Assembly (NCBI RefSeq): GCF_016405855.1
Contig: NZ_JAEFCA010000007.1
Span: forward strand, 1-64,000
DNA: 64,000 bases
Origin: Flavobacterium sp. IB48
Lineage (GTDB): Bacteria > Bacteroidota > Bacteroidia > Flavobacteriales > Flavobacteriaceae
Direction: 5' to 3'
Shown piece by piece: positions 51,717-60,862 of the stretch; position 1 is the stretch's first letter; every line of letters starts with the position of its first letter. The notes below the pieces were generated by a model. It did no database searches and was not told where the DNA came from. It worked only from the letters and a program-made list of their open reading frames with translations. The translations under genes and the position numbers were made by a program.

Positions 51717-52943
51717 TTAATAAATCCATTCTGTTTTTGCATAAGTTGAGCCCCATCCCTTTTTCGGACCGATTACATTTTCATCATCCCAAAAAACATT
51801 AAATAGTACTGCATCTTCGAGAATATCCAAGTCAAATGCTCCATTACTCAAATATAATGATAGCGAATAATTTCCTGGATTAAGTGGCAAATGATCAATT
51901 TGAACGCCAATTTTGTTCTGGCCTTGATTAATTGTTAAATTTTGTCCATACTGATGCATATTGGCTGCCATAACAGCCTGACCACTTTCATTTTTAATTA
52001 AATATCCTAACGAGGCACGAGTCAATTCACTATTGTTAAAATATATTGAAAAGCTAAATTGTCTACCTGAAAAAATTTGAGTTTTCTCTGGCATTTCAAT
52101 ATTAGTAATTACCTTACCTTCATTTTTTTTAATCACTAATTCTTCAGAAGCGCTAGAATCTAAATAACTATTTATCACGGTGTCTGTGTCAGAAATCATT
52201 TGAATTGTACCATTGTTAAGCAATATTGTTTTCAAACATAATGCTCGAATAGCAGCTAAATCATGGCTCACAAACAAAACCGTTCTTCCTTCGCCACTTG
52301 CAATATCTTTCATTTTTCCAATAGCTTTTTTTTGAAATTCTGCGTCTCCCACGGCAAGTACTTCGTCCACAATAAGAATCTCAGGCTCTAAAAATGCAGC
52401 GACTGCAAAAGCCAAACGAACAGTCATACCCGAGCTGTATCTTTTTACAGGAGTATCTATATAACGTTCGCAACCAGAAAACTCAATGATTTCATCAAGC
52501 TTTGAAGTAATTTCCTTTTTGGTCATTCCTAAAATAGCTCCATTAAGAAAAATATTTTCTCTTCCTGTCATCTCTCCGTTAAACCCTGTTCCAACTTCTA
52601 GCAAAGAAGCGATACGCCCTCGTGATTTTATATTACCTGTTGTTGGAGCCGTAACTTTTGAAAGTATTTTTAAAAGCGTAGATTTTCCTGCTCCATTTTT
52701 TCCAATAATTCCTAAAACTTCTCCTCTTTCAACCTCAAAGTTTATATCCTGTAAAGCCCAAACGTAATCTGAAGTTCCTTTTGTAGAGCGATCGTTGGTA
52801 TCACCAATTTTTAGATATGGATTTTCTTTTCCTCTAATTTTATGCCACCATCGATTCAAATCATGGCTTAAAGTACCTGTACCGACTTGACCTAAGCGGT
52901 ATTGTTTAGAAATATTTTCGGCCTTTAATATTATATCTTTCAT
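51717..52943 (-). CDS. wzt: Polysaccharide ABC exporter ATP-binding protein (Wzt-like) with C-terminal domain
   Basis: The ATPase domain has Walker A GIIGKNGAGKSTLLKIL, signature RYSSGMTVRLAFAVAAFL and Walker B EILIVDEVLAVGD. It is longer than a plain ATPase (408 aa): residues of about 265-408 form a Wzt_C-like carbohydrate-binding beta-sandwich. Such a domain selects finished chains with a defined non-reducing end. The gene abuts the permease gene without a gap. Confidence 0.93.
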   Translation of the reverse strand: MKDIILKAENISKQYRLGQVGTGTLSHDLNRWWHKIRGKENPYLKIGDTNDRSTKGTSDYVWALQDINFEVERGEVLGIIGKNGAGKSTLLKILSKVTAPTTGNIKSRGRIASLLEVGTGFNGEMTGRENIFLNGAILGMTKKEITSKLDEIIEFSGCERYIDTPVKRYSSGMTVRLAFAVAAFLEPEILIVDEVLAVGDAEFQKKAIGKMKDIASGEGRTVLFVSHDLAAIRALCLKTILLNNGTIQMISDTDTVINSYLDSSASEELVIKKNEGKVITNIEMPEKTQIFSGRQFSFSIYFNNSELTRASLGYLIKNESGQAVMAANMHQYGQNLTINQGQNKIGVQIDHLPLNPGNYSLSLYLSNGAFDLDILEDAVLFNVFWDDENVIGPKKGWGSTYAKTEWIY

Positions 52944-53807
52944 TTATACGGTATCTATAAAGCTTTTTTCTGTTCTATTAAAAACTAATAATCCAGTAAA
53001 GAAAACAACAATTGTAACTACCATTGTATATATTAAACCTAAAATTGATATATTCCCAATATTTAATAACATATAACGTGAAGTTTCTATCACATAAGCT
53101 AATGGATTGTATTCTACAATCCATCCGAATTTTGGGAGTTTTTCTTTTATTAATTCCATCGGGTACATTACGGCAGATATATACATTAAAAGCTGTACGC
53201 CAAAACCAACTAAATTATTTAGATCCCTATATTTTGTAACCATTGAAGAAATCATCATTCCTAAACCTAGTCCTAAAATTCCCATAAACGAGATTAAGAT
53301 TGGGAAAAATAATATAGATATATTAAGTTGTAAATCTACTCCTTGAAAATAAAAGAAAATGTAAAAGAAAATAAATATACCTAATTGAATCCCAAATTTA
53401 ATTAAGTTCGAAATCACTATAGACAAAGGAGTAATAATTCTTGGGAAATATACTTTTCCAAATATATTGGCATTAGATTTAAATGTATCAGAAGTCCCAT
53501 TTAAACAAGCAGTAAAATAATTCCAAACCATTATTCCTGCTAAATTGAATAAAAATGGAGGAATCGTTCCTGTCTTAATTCCTGCAACGTTATTAAAAAT
53601 AATAGTAAAAGTAATAGAAGTAAACAAAGGCTGTATTAAATACCATAGAGGCCCCAAAACAGTTTGTTTATAAACTGTTATAATATCTCTCTTAACAAAA
53701 AGCATTAATAAATCTCTATATTGCCAAATTTCCTTAAAATTGAGCGTAAGAAATTTATTTTTTGGTGTTATCTCAAACAACCAATCGTTTGTATTTTTAG
53801 AATCCAT
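52944..53807 (-). CDS. wzm: Polysaccharide ABC exporter permease (Wzm-like)
   Basis: A 287-residue ABC-2-type permease with six membrane spans. The first soluble part has YRDLLMLFVKRDIITVYKQTVLGPLWYLIQP, split here as LMLFVKRDI and LGPLWYLIQP for clarity. The conserved MVTKYRDLNNLVGFG loop and the late EYNPLAYVIETSRY element are typical of lipo- and O-polysaccharide exporters. It moves undecaprenyl-linked glycan across the inner membrane together with Wzt. Confidence 0.92.
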   Translation of the reverse strand: MDSKNTNDWLFEITPKNKFLTLNFKEIWQYRDLLMLFVKRDIITVYKQTVLGPLWYLIQPLFTSITFTIIFNNVAGIKTGTIPPFLFNLAGIMVWNYFTACLNGTSDTFKSNANIFGKVYFPRIITPLSIVISNLIKFGIQLGIFIFFYIFFYFQGVDLQLNISILFFPILISFMGILGLGLGMMISSMVTKYRDLNNLVGFGVQLLMYISAVMYPMELIKEKLPKFGWIVEYNPLAYVIETSRYMLLNIGNISILGLIYTMVVTIVVFFTGLLVFNRTEKSFIDTV

Positions 53808-53880
53808 TTAAGAGCGTAAAAACCTTATTGTGAAAAATTAACAAGATTTTTAATATTTTAGAATTTGTTTAAAAATGTCA

Positions 53881-53902
53881 AAAGGCGTTTAAAAAAACAC
53901 CT
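53881..53902 (-). terminator. Weak hairpin between the WbpM-like gene and wzm
   Basis: On the minus strand an 8-bp stem (AGGTGTTT / AAACGCCT, one G-T) with a 4-nt loop is followed by only four T. It sits in the 128-bp gap and may reduce read-through from the nucleotide-sugar genes into the exporter genes. Confidence 0.4.
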
Positions 53903-53935
53903 CTTGATTATATTTGATTTTATTTTTGTTTAATA

Positions 53936-55903
53936 TTATTTATCTAAAACTTCAAAAGTCGAATTCATACTTTTAAATTCTGGAACTATTTTTTTCATTT
54001 TAGCAACAATATCATCATTTTCGTAAAAATCAGCAATTCCAATTAACTCATCAACATCAATATGAAGATTCTCATACTCGTCTTGAATTTCTTGCGCAAT
54101 CATAATTTTATTATGATATGTTGGAAGAGTCTTTGAAGTATCATTTAATAATTCTTCATAAAGCTTTTCTCCAGGTCTTAATCCGACAATTTTAATTTTG
54201 ATTTCTTTATCTGGTATAAAACCAGCCAGCTTAATCATTTTCCGAGCTAAATCGATAATTCTAACTGGTTTACCCATATCAAAAATATAGATTTCTCCTC
54301 CATTCCCCATAGCTCCAGCTTCCAATACAAGTTGACAAGCTTCTGGAATTGTCATAAAATAACGTATAATGTCTTGATGTGTGATTGTTACAGGTCCACC
54401 TTCTGCAATTTGTTTAGTAAACAACGGAACGACTGACCCATTTGAACCCAGAACATTTCCAAAACGAGTCGTTATAAATTTTGTCCCTCCTTGAATGTTC
54501 TCTCTTTGATTTTTTAAGAATAAAGACTGTACATATTTTTCTGCGATTCGTTTACTGGCTCCCATTACATTGCTTGGGTTAACCGCTTTATCTGTAGAAA
54601 CCATTACAAATTTCTTCACATGATATTTACAAGCCAAATCAGCAAGATTTTTAGTTCCTTTGATATTAGTTTGAATTGCCTGAGAAGGATTTTCTTCCAT
54701 CAAAGGTACATGCTTATAGGCTGCAGCATGAAAAACTACATGTGGATTATAATTTTTAAAAACCTTATCTAAAGCTTTTTTACTTCTTACATCTGCAATT
54801 ACCGCAACTATTTTAGTGCTTACATTCATTGCTTGAGTTTCCAAACACAAATTATGCAATGGTGTTTCTGCATGATCTAAGACAATAACATTTTTTGGAT
54901 TAAAATTCAAAACTTGTCTTACAATCTCACTTCCTATTGATCCTGCTGCTCCTGTAATTAAAATTGTTTTATCTTTTAACTGCTTAGAAATAGATCTACT
55001 ATCTAGAACTATAGGTTTTCTCTCTAACAAGTCTTCGATTTGGATATTCTTAACTTTTTGCGAAATTTCTTTTTGATTTTCCCAATCTGAAATAAGAGGT
55101 ACTGTATATACTCTGTAATTAAACTCCAAACATTGATCAACTATAATAAGCTGTTCGTCTTTGCTTAAACTTTTATCTGCAATAATTACACCTTCTGCAG
55201 CTACAGAACGCATTAAAGCAGGCAACTTCTTTCTTAAAATAAGGATAGGAAGATCTAGCATACGTTTAGACGCATTCTGATTATTCTTATCAACAAAACC
55301 AACTATTTTAAAACGAGAAGGGCTTTCAAATTTCAATGCGTTTGCAACAGAAATTGCATTAGCATCTGTACCATAAATTACAGTTCGAATTAATTTAGTC
55401 GTAGCTTTTTCAGAAAAATACATTTCAAATGTCTGCTTTACTACAACACGATATAAGAAAAGTCCACAAAAAGACAATACTAAATTAATAAAAAGGGCAG
55501 TATTTAAAAATGCTTTATGGCCCGTATATAATTCAAATATTAAATTTATAAACAAGAAAAATACAAGAACAGACATTTGAGAAAACAACAATTTTATTGC
55601 ATCTATATAGGAAGAATGCCTAATAATTCCTGAGTATGTTCTAAAAAGCCAGAAAAAAAACACATTGGCAATAATTAATCCTGCAACAAAGAAAAAATTA
55701 TGAGACGTAATAAGATACCCTATTGCCGTACCTTCAAAAAGCAAATAGGTAAGACAAAAAGAAAAAACCAAAACCATAACATCTATAGCAACAATAATCC
55801 ATCTAGGCAAATAACTTAGATTATTAATATTTGCCCGAAGATTTCTTGGCGAAAAGGTATTATATAACAAAGAGGTTATATTATTTGGTTTTTCTGTGTT
55901 CAA
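53936..55903 (-). CDS. WbpM/CapD-like UDP-GlcNAc 4,6-dehydratase
   Basis: Makes the UDP-4-keto-6-deoxy sugar that leads to QuiNAc, FucNAc or 4-amino-4,6-dideoxy sugars. Four N-terminal membrane spans (about 35-155) and a CoA-binding-like region precede the dehydratase domain. The latter has NAD-binding GAAGSIGSE (318-326), VSTDKAV (435-441) and Met447-x3-Lys451. The Met in place of the usual Tyr is the SMK triad form of the large membrane WbpM class, not the SYK form. At 655 aa it is of normal size. Confidence 0.92.
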   Translation of the reverse strand: MNTEKPNNITSLLYNTFSPRNLRANINNLSYLPRWIIVAIDVMVLVFSFCLTYLLFEGTAIGYLITSHNFFFVAGLIIANVFFFWLFRTYSGIIRHSSYIDAIKLLFSQMSVLVFFLFINLIFELYTGHKAFLNTALFINLVLSFCGLFLYRVVVKQTFEMYFSEKATTKLIRTVIYGTDANAISVANALKFESPSRFKIVGFVDKNNQNASKRMLDLPILILRKKLPALMRSVAAEGVIIADKSLSKDEQLIIVDQCLEFNYRVYTVPLISDWENQKEISQKVKNIQIEDLLERKPIVLDSRSISKQLKDKTILITGAAGSIGSEIVRQVLNFNPKNVIVLDHAETPLHNLCLETQAMNVSTKIVAVIADVRSKKALDKVFKNYNPHVVFHAAAYKHVPLMEENPSQAIQTNIKGTKNLADLACKYHVKKFVMVSTDKAVNPSNVMGASKRIAEKYVQSLFLKNQRENIQGGTKFITTRFGNVLGSNGSVVPLFTKQIAEGGPVTITHQDIIRYFMTIPEACQLVLEAGAMGNGGEIYIFDMGKPVRIIDLARKMIKLAGFIPDKEIKIKIVGLRPGEKLYEELLNDTSKTLPTYHNKIMIAQEIQDEYENLHIDVDELIGIADFYENDDIVAKMKKIVPEFKSMNSTFEVLDK

Positions 55904-55942
55904 TTGTTCTCTTTTTTAAGTGCCTTTAATCCGACATTTATA

Positions 55943-55950
55943 CAAAAATA
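55943..55950 (-). promoter_or_regulatory. Putative -7 box upstream of the WbpM-like gene
   Basis: The minus strand reads TATTTTTG, a TAnnTTTG match, about 40 nt before the start codon in the 85-bp gap after rfbA. No good -33 box. Possible internal promoter. Confidence 0.3.
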
Positions 55951-55988
55951 CAAATTAAAGATTTTAAATAATTAGTTAAAGATACAAA

Positions 55989-56873
55989 TTAAATTTTAAC
56001 ACTTTTTTTCTTTTGTTTTAGAAAATCTATTAAATATGATCCATATCCTGATTTTAACAGTGGTTGTGCTAACTTTTCAAGTTGTTGATCATCAATAAAA
56101 CCTTGTCTCCAAGCAATTTCTTCAATGCAACCAATTTTTAGTCCTTGTCTTTCCTCAATTACTTGAACAAATTGTCCTGCTTGCATCAAACTATTAAATG
56201 TTCCTGTATCTAACCAAGCCGTTCCTCTACTTAATATTCCAACCTTCAATTTTCCTTTTTCTAGGTAAACTTTATTGACATCTGTAATCTCATATTCACC
56301 ACGGGCACTTGGTTTTATATTTTTAGCAATTTCTACAACAGAATTATCATAGAAATATAGTCCTGGAACTGCATAATTTGACTTAGGTACGATAGGTTTT
56401 TCTTCTATAGAAATGGCCTTTTTATTTTCATCAAATTCAACGACGCCATATCTTTCGGGATCCGCAACGTGATAAGCAAAAACTACACCTCCATCTGGAT
56501 TAGCATTATCCTTTAAAAGTTGCTGCATATTTGTTCCAAAAAAGATATTGTCTCCTAACACTAAAGCCACTTTGTCTTTGCCTATAAACTCTTCTCCAAT
56601 AACAAAAGCCTGAGCCAAACCATTTGGATCTGGTTGTTCTGCGTAACTAAACTTACAACCAATCGCGCTTCCATCACCTAGAAGTTTTCTAAAATGAGGC
56701 AAATCATGAGGTGTGGAGATTATCAAAATTTCACTAATTCCTGCCATCATCAAAGTTGATAATGGGTAGTATATCATGGGTTTATCATATACGGGCATTA
56801 ACTGCTTACTAACCGCTAAAGTTAATGGGTGTAATCTTGTGCCAGAACCTCCAGCTAATATAATCCCTTTCAT
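55989..56873 (-). CDS. rfbA: Glucose-1-phosphate thymidylyltransferase
   Basis: First enzyme of dTDP-sugar synthesis, joining glucose-1-phosphate and d[21 protein letters not shown] opens the nucleotide-binding fold. The VLGDNIFFG metal/base segment, then [19 protein letters not shown] and GTAWLDTGT, follow in order. At 294 aa it has the usual length. It supplies dTDP-glucose for rfbC and rfbD products. The 4,6-dehydratase gene rfbB is not in this window. Confidence 0.95.
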   Translation of the reverse strand: MKGIILAGGSGTRLHPLTLAVSKQLMPVYDKPMIYYPLSTLMMAGISEILIISTPHDLPHFRKLLGDGSAIGCKFSYAEQPDPNGLAQAFVIGEEFIGKDKVALVLGDNIFFGTNMQQLLKDNANPDGGVVFAYHVADPERYGVVEFDENKKAISIEEKPIVPKSNYAVPGLYFYDNSVVEIAKNIKPSARGEYEITDVNKVYLEKGKLKVGILSRGTAWLDTGTFNSLMQAGQFVQVIEERQGLKIGCIEEIAWRQGFIDDQQLEKLAQPLLKSGYGSYLIDFLKQKKKSVKI

Positions 56874-56941
56874 AAATTTTAATTTTAGTATTTTAAACTT
56901 TGACTTTAATCAGAATATAAAAATCAAACTCAATATTTATA

Positions 56942-57787
56942 TTATAGAAATATCTTTTTTAAACTTTCTTTATAATATGGAATTTCTAAATTATAGATTG
57001 ATTTTATTTTATTTTTATCTAATAATGAAAAACTCGGTCTTTTTGCAGGTGTTGGATATGAAGAAGATGGAATACCGTTTACTTGGCAATTATAATTCCC
57101 TAACTCTTTAATGCTCAAAGCAAATTCATACCAGCTTATTTCTCCTTCGTTAGAATAATTATATGTTCCTGAAATCCAATTTGGTGAATTAACAATATTG
57201 ATCATTGTCCGCGCTAGATCAGCTGCATAAGTTGGTGAACCAACTTGATCATTCACAACACTTATCTCTTCTTTCTCTTGCATTAAGCGTTGCATGGTTT
57301 TTACAAAGTTATTTCCAAATTTACTGTAAACCCAAGAAGTTCTAATAACAATTGAATCTGGATTTTGCTTCATGCATGCAATTTCTCCTGCTAATTTACT
57401 TTCCCCATAGGCATTAATAGGATTTGTAAATGCTTCTTCGTTTAAAGCAACTGATGAAGTACCATCGAAAACATAATCTGTGGACACATGAATTAACTTC
57501 ACATTATTCTCTGAAGCATATTTGGCAATTATTTCTACTGCCGAAGAATTTACTGTAAAAGCGAGTTCTTTTTCTGTTTCAGCTTTATCAACCGCGGTAT
57601 AAGCACCACAATTCAAAATCACATCTGCCTTAATTTCATTTAACTGAATAGGCAAAAGATCTAGATTGTCTAATGTAATTTTTGTTCTATCGGCAAAAAC
57701 CCATTCATATTCTGGATATTTTGATGATAAAACTGAAAGTTCTGATCCTAATTGACCATTTGCACCCGTTACAAGAATTTTTTTCAT
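56942..57787 (-). CDS. rfbD: dTDP-4-dehydrorhamnose reductase
   Basis: Last step to dTDP-L-rhamnose. SDR fold: ILVTGANGQLGSEL (Rossmann motif), STDYVFDGTS and the catalytic NAYGESKLAGE (Y-x3-K). Then VIRTSWVYSKFGNNFVKTM. Length 281 aa. Overlaps the rfbC gene by one base, so they form a rhamnose pair. Confidence 0.95.
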   Translation of the reverse strand: MKKILVTGANGQLGSELSVLSSKYPEYEWVFADRTKITLDNLDLLPIQLNEIKADVILNCGAYTAVDKAETEKELAFTVNSSAVEIIAKYASENNVKLIHVSTDYVFDGTSSVALNEEAFTNPINAYGESKLAGEIACMKQNPDSIVIRTSWVYSKFGNNFVKTMQRLMQEKEEISVVNDQVGSPTYAADLARTMINIVNSPNWISGTYNYSNEGEISWYEFALSIKELGNYNCQVNGIPSSSYPTPAKRPSFSLLDKNKIKSIYNLEIPYYKESLKKIFL

Positions 57788-58335
57788 TAAAATAAGCTAT
57801 TACAGTTTTCAATAAACGGCAAAATCTGATCTTTATCAGAAACGATTGCATTGTTCAAATCCATTCCCCAATCAATATTTAAAGATGGATCATCATATTT
57901 GATTCCTCCTTCAGAAGCTTTATTATAAAATTGATCACATTTATACATTACTGATGCGGTTTCGCTAATAACCGAAAATCCATGGGCAAATCCTTGAGGA
58001 ACTAACAATTGCTTTTTATTTTCAGATGAAAGTAAAATACTAAAAGATTTTCCGTAAGTAGGTGAATCTTTTCTTAAATCTACAGCAACATCAATAATTT
58101 CACCTTCTAAAACACGCACTAATTTCGTTTGTGCAAAAGGCGGATTTTGATAATGTAAGCCTCTTAATGTACCATATTTTGAAAATGACTGGTTATCTTG
58201 AACAAAATCAATATTAATACCTAAATCTTCAAATTTCGTTTTACTGTAAGATTCAAAAAAATAACCTCTTTCGTCTCCGAAAACAGTTGGTTCAATAATA
58301 ACTAAATCTTTAATATAGGTTTCTTCAACTTTCAT
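57787..58335 (-). CDS. rfbC: dTDP-4-dehydrorhamnose 3,5-epimerase
   Basis: Cupin enzyme that epimerises the keto-sugar at C3 and C5. Diagnostic segments: DERGYFFESYS, LRGLHYQNPP (catalytic His), VAVDLRKDSPTYG and VPQGFAHGFSV. At 182 aa it has the usual length. It is the upstream partner of rfbD (one-base overlap) and lies 22 bp behind the DegT aminotransferase gene. Confidence 0.95.
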   Translation of the reverse strand: MKVEETYIKDLVIIEPTVFGDERGYFFESYSKTKFEDLGINIDFVQDNQSFSKYGTLRGLHYQNPPFAQTKLVRVLEGEIIDVAVDLRKDSPTYGKSFSILLSSENKKQLLVPQGFAHGFSVISETASVMYKCDQFYNKASEGGIKYDDPSLNIDWGMDLNNAIVSDKDQILPFIENCNSLF

Positions 58336-58357
58336 ATAAATTGGGTAAATGTTTTTT

Positions 58358-59482
58358 TTAATTATGAAAAAAAGCGTTGATTACTTCTTTTATTCTTTGT
58401 TTATTTTTAATTGTTAAATCTGCTCCAGATGGAAGACATAATCCATTTTCAAATATCTTTTCTGATATTTTATTGCCGTAATAAGGATAGCTTTCAAAAA
58501 TTGGTTGCAAATGCATTGGTTTCCAAATAGGACGTGTCTCAATGTTTGCTTCCTCAAAGGCTTGCAATAAATCATTCTTAACTTCGCTTGATTTTAGCAA
58601 AATCGTGTTCAGCCAATAATTTGAAAAATAATCTTCATTTTTTACCTCAAAAAGCTCTACCTCTTCAATACTTGAAAAAAGCTCTTGATAAAACATATGA
58701 TTATTCCTTCTTGAATCTATTTTTTTCTGAAAAATTTTCATTTGTCCTAAACCAATCCCAGCGCAAATATTGCTCATTCTGTAATTATATCCAATTTCGC
58801 TATGTTGATAATGAATCGCATTATCTTTTGACTGAGTGGCATAAAAAATGGCTTTTTCCTTTACTTCTTTTGAATTAGATATTAGGGCACCGCCACTCGA
58901 GGTCGTAATTATTTTATTGCCATTAAATGATAATACTCCAAATTCACCAAAAGTACCGCATTTTTTTTCCTTATAACAACTTCCTAATGCTTCGGCGCTA
59001 TCTTCGATAATAGGAATTCTATAGCGATCAGCTATAGCATGAATATCATCTACTTTATATGGCATACCATACAAATGAACTGCAATTATTGCTTTAGGTT
59101 TATTACCTCTTTTAATTCGGTCTTTTATCGCTATTTCAAGATTATCAGGGCATATATTCCAAGTTTCAGGTTCACTATCAACAAAAATAGGAGTAGCGCC
59201 TTGATATAAAATCGGATTCGCAGATGCTGAAAATGTCAAACTTTGACAAATAACCTCATCTCCTGGTTTTACTCCTAATAAAATTAATGACAAATGAATT
59301 GCAGATGTTCCTGAATTTAACGCTGCAACGAATGAATCTTCTCCGAAATAATTCTGAAGTTCAATTTCAAAATCATTTACATTTGGTCCTCCCGAGGTAA
59401 TCCAGTTAGATTGTAATGCTTTCTCAATATATTCTATTTCAAAACCACTTTGTTGCGATAAGGATAAATAAATTCTACCCAT
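58358..59482 (-). CDS. DegT/DnrJ/EryC1/StrS-family sugar aminotransferase
   Basis: A PLP enzyme that aminates a keto-deoxy sugar nucleotide. Fold markers: SGTSAIHLSLILLGV, GDEVICQSLTF, ILYQGATPIFVDSEPETWN, EDSAEALGS, and the PLP Lys190 in FNGNKIITT. The sequence pattern is closest to PglE/4-aminotransferases for UDP-4-keto-6-deoxy-GlcNAc (WbpM-type product). At 374 aa it is of normal size. No acetyltransferase of PglD type is beside it. It overlaps the cupin gene by 8 bp. Confidence 0.9.
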   Translation of the reverse strand: MGRIYLSLSQQSGFEIEYIEKALQSNWITSGGPNVNDFEIELQNYFGEDSFVAALNSGTSAIHLSLILLGVKPGDEVICQSLTFSASANPILYQGATPIFVDSEPETWNICPDNLEIAIKDRIKRGNKPKAIIAVHLYGMPYKVDDIHAIADRYRIPIIEDSAEALGSCYKEKKCGTFGEFGVLSFNGNKIITTSSGGALISNSKEVKEKAIFYATQSKDNAIHYQHSEIGYNYRMSNICAGIGLGQMKIFQKKIDSRRNNHMFYQELFSSIEEVELFEVKNEDYFSNYWLNTILLKSSEVKNDLLQAFEEANIETRPIWKPMHLQPIFESYPYYGNKISEKIFENGLCLPSGADLTIKNKQRIKEVINAFFHN

Positions 59483-59900
59483 TTAAATTCCAATAATCAG
59501 CAGGATATCGTGCATCATCTTCTTTTACATTTGATAATGGCAAAGTAGAAAATGATATTAATTTTGAATCTTTTTCTAAGGATTCTACTGCATTTGCATA
59601 ACCTGCAGGAACATGAACAATTTTACTGTCAAACTCAGAAACTTCAACTGTTTCAATCGTCAAATCTTTAGAAGGATTCTCCCAATTATCAATTTTTACA
59701 AAATGAATTTTAAAAGATCCGCTTACGCAATAAAAATTCTTTGAATCTAATTTATGTCCCTGCCAAGCACGAATAGGGTTTTCTTCCGAATTAGTTATGA
59801 TATAAAATCTTTCAATATCATTAAAACTAAAATCATTAACATATGAAATAGTACCTCGATGATCTGAAAAATTTCCTCCCTGAATTACTTCTGGACTCAT
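59475..59900 (-). CDS. WxcM-like cupin (possible sugar-nucleotide isomerase)
   Basis: A 141-residue cupin protein with DHRGTISYVNDF, ERFYIITN and RAWQGHKLDSKNF near the predicted active site, and a DDARYP ending segment that recalls dTDP-4-dehydrorhamnose epimerases. Family members such as FdtA and WxcM isomerise dTDP-4-keto-6-deoxy sugars at C3/C4. Whether it acts on a dTDP or UDP sugar cannot be told. It overlaps both neighbours (8 and 4 bp). Confidence 0.75.
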   Translation of the reverse strand: MSPEVIQGGNFSDHRGTISYVNDFSFNDIERFYIITNSEENPIRAWQGHKLDSKNFYCVSGSFKIHFVKIDNWENPSKDLTIETVEVSEFDSKIVHVPAGYANAVESLEKDSKLISFSTLPLSNVKEDDARYPADYWNLNG

Positions 59901-60862
59901 ACTTGTAATTTTAAGTTGCTTTTATTTATTAAATAAAATTTTAAAGAATATACTAAAAGCAATGGAACAATTATAATCGCAAATAATATATAATCGCTTA
60001 TTTTTTGATAAAGTGATACTACTAAAATAGAAACTCCAATTTGTGCCAATGCATAATATAACGAAACTAATCTATGCTGTATTTTGTATTCATTGCTAAG
60101 AATTTGATACAAATGTAAACGATGTGCTTCGAATATATTTTGTTTTAAATAAAGCCTATGCAAAATGGTACAAACTGCATCAACACCATAAACAGCTAAA
60201 AACAAAAGCCAAATAACCGAGTTTGTACTTAAAATTAATTTTAAAACTAAATAAATAATCCAAAATGCAATTGCAATACTACCAACATCGCCTGCAAAAC
60301 ATTTTGCTTTTTTTCTATAATTAAAAAACAAAAAGACAAGACTTGCAATCATTCCATATTTTATGAAACTGCCATCTGTAAATAGTTGAATTTTGGCATT
60401 AACATATAATAAAGATCCAAGTACAGCCAAAGTATAGAGTCCTGTTATTCCGTTAATACCGTCCATGAAATTGTAAGCGTTTATTAATCCAATTGCAAGC
60501 ACATAAGATATAACAACTCCCCAAATTGGCATAAGAGTAAACAAGTTGAGATCTAAGAAGATCAATGTGATAGCAAGAAAATGAATTGAAATTCTAATCT
60601 TATTTGAAAGACTTTGAATATCATCCCAAAAGCTTACTAAACTTACCAATGTAATTCCTGCAAAGAAAAAATAATTGCTTTCGATATGCTGAAAAAAATA
60701 AAGCAAAGCTGAAAACCAAAAAATTATACCACCTCCTCGAAGTGTTATTTCTGTATGTGAACTTCGCTGATTTGGTTTATCGATAATATTAAAACGATCC
60801 GCAACTTTGAAATAAAGAAGCATTAAGATCATTAAAATGAAACCTAATATTGTGTATTGCAT
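59897..60862 (-). CDS. WecA/WbpL-type undecaprenyl-phosphate HexNAc-1-phosphate transferase
   Basis: A 321-residue polytopic membrane protein. Early DKPNQRSSHTEITLRGGG and central NFMDGINGITGLY are the MraY/WecA family blocks, with DGIN in place of the more common DGID. Ten or so spans. It starts a glycan on undecaprenyl phosphate, probably with a GlcNAc- or 6-deoxy-HexNAc-1-phosphate. The WbpV-like gene directly upstream (one-base overlap) suggests QuiNAc or FucNAc as the sugar. It is the second initiator of the locus. Confidence 0.92.
   Translation of the reverse strand: MQYTILGFILMILMLLYFKVADRFNIIDKPNQRSSHTEITLRGGGIIFWFSALLYFFQHIESNYFFFAGITLVSLVSFWDDIQSLSNKIRISIHFLAITLIFLDLNLFTLMPIWGVVISYVLAIGLINAYNFMDGINGITGLYTLAVLGSLLYVNAKIQLFTDGSFIKYGMIASLVFLFFNYRKKAKCFAGDVGSIAIAFWIIYLVLKLILSTNSVIWLLFLAVYGVDAVCTILHRLYLKQNIFEAHRLHLYQILSNEYKIQHRLVSLYYALAQIGVSILVVSLYQKISDYILFAIIIVPLLLVYSLKFYLINKSNLKLQV

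Noticed and set aside
53936-55903. Calling the large dehydratase rfbB
   Set aside because: Membrane spans, length and the Met-x3-Lys triad point to the WbpM/CapD class acting on UDP-HexNAc, not dTDP-glucose.
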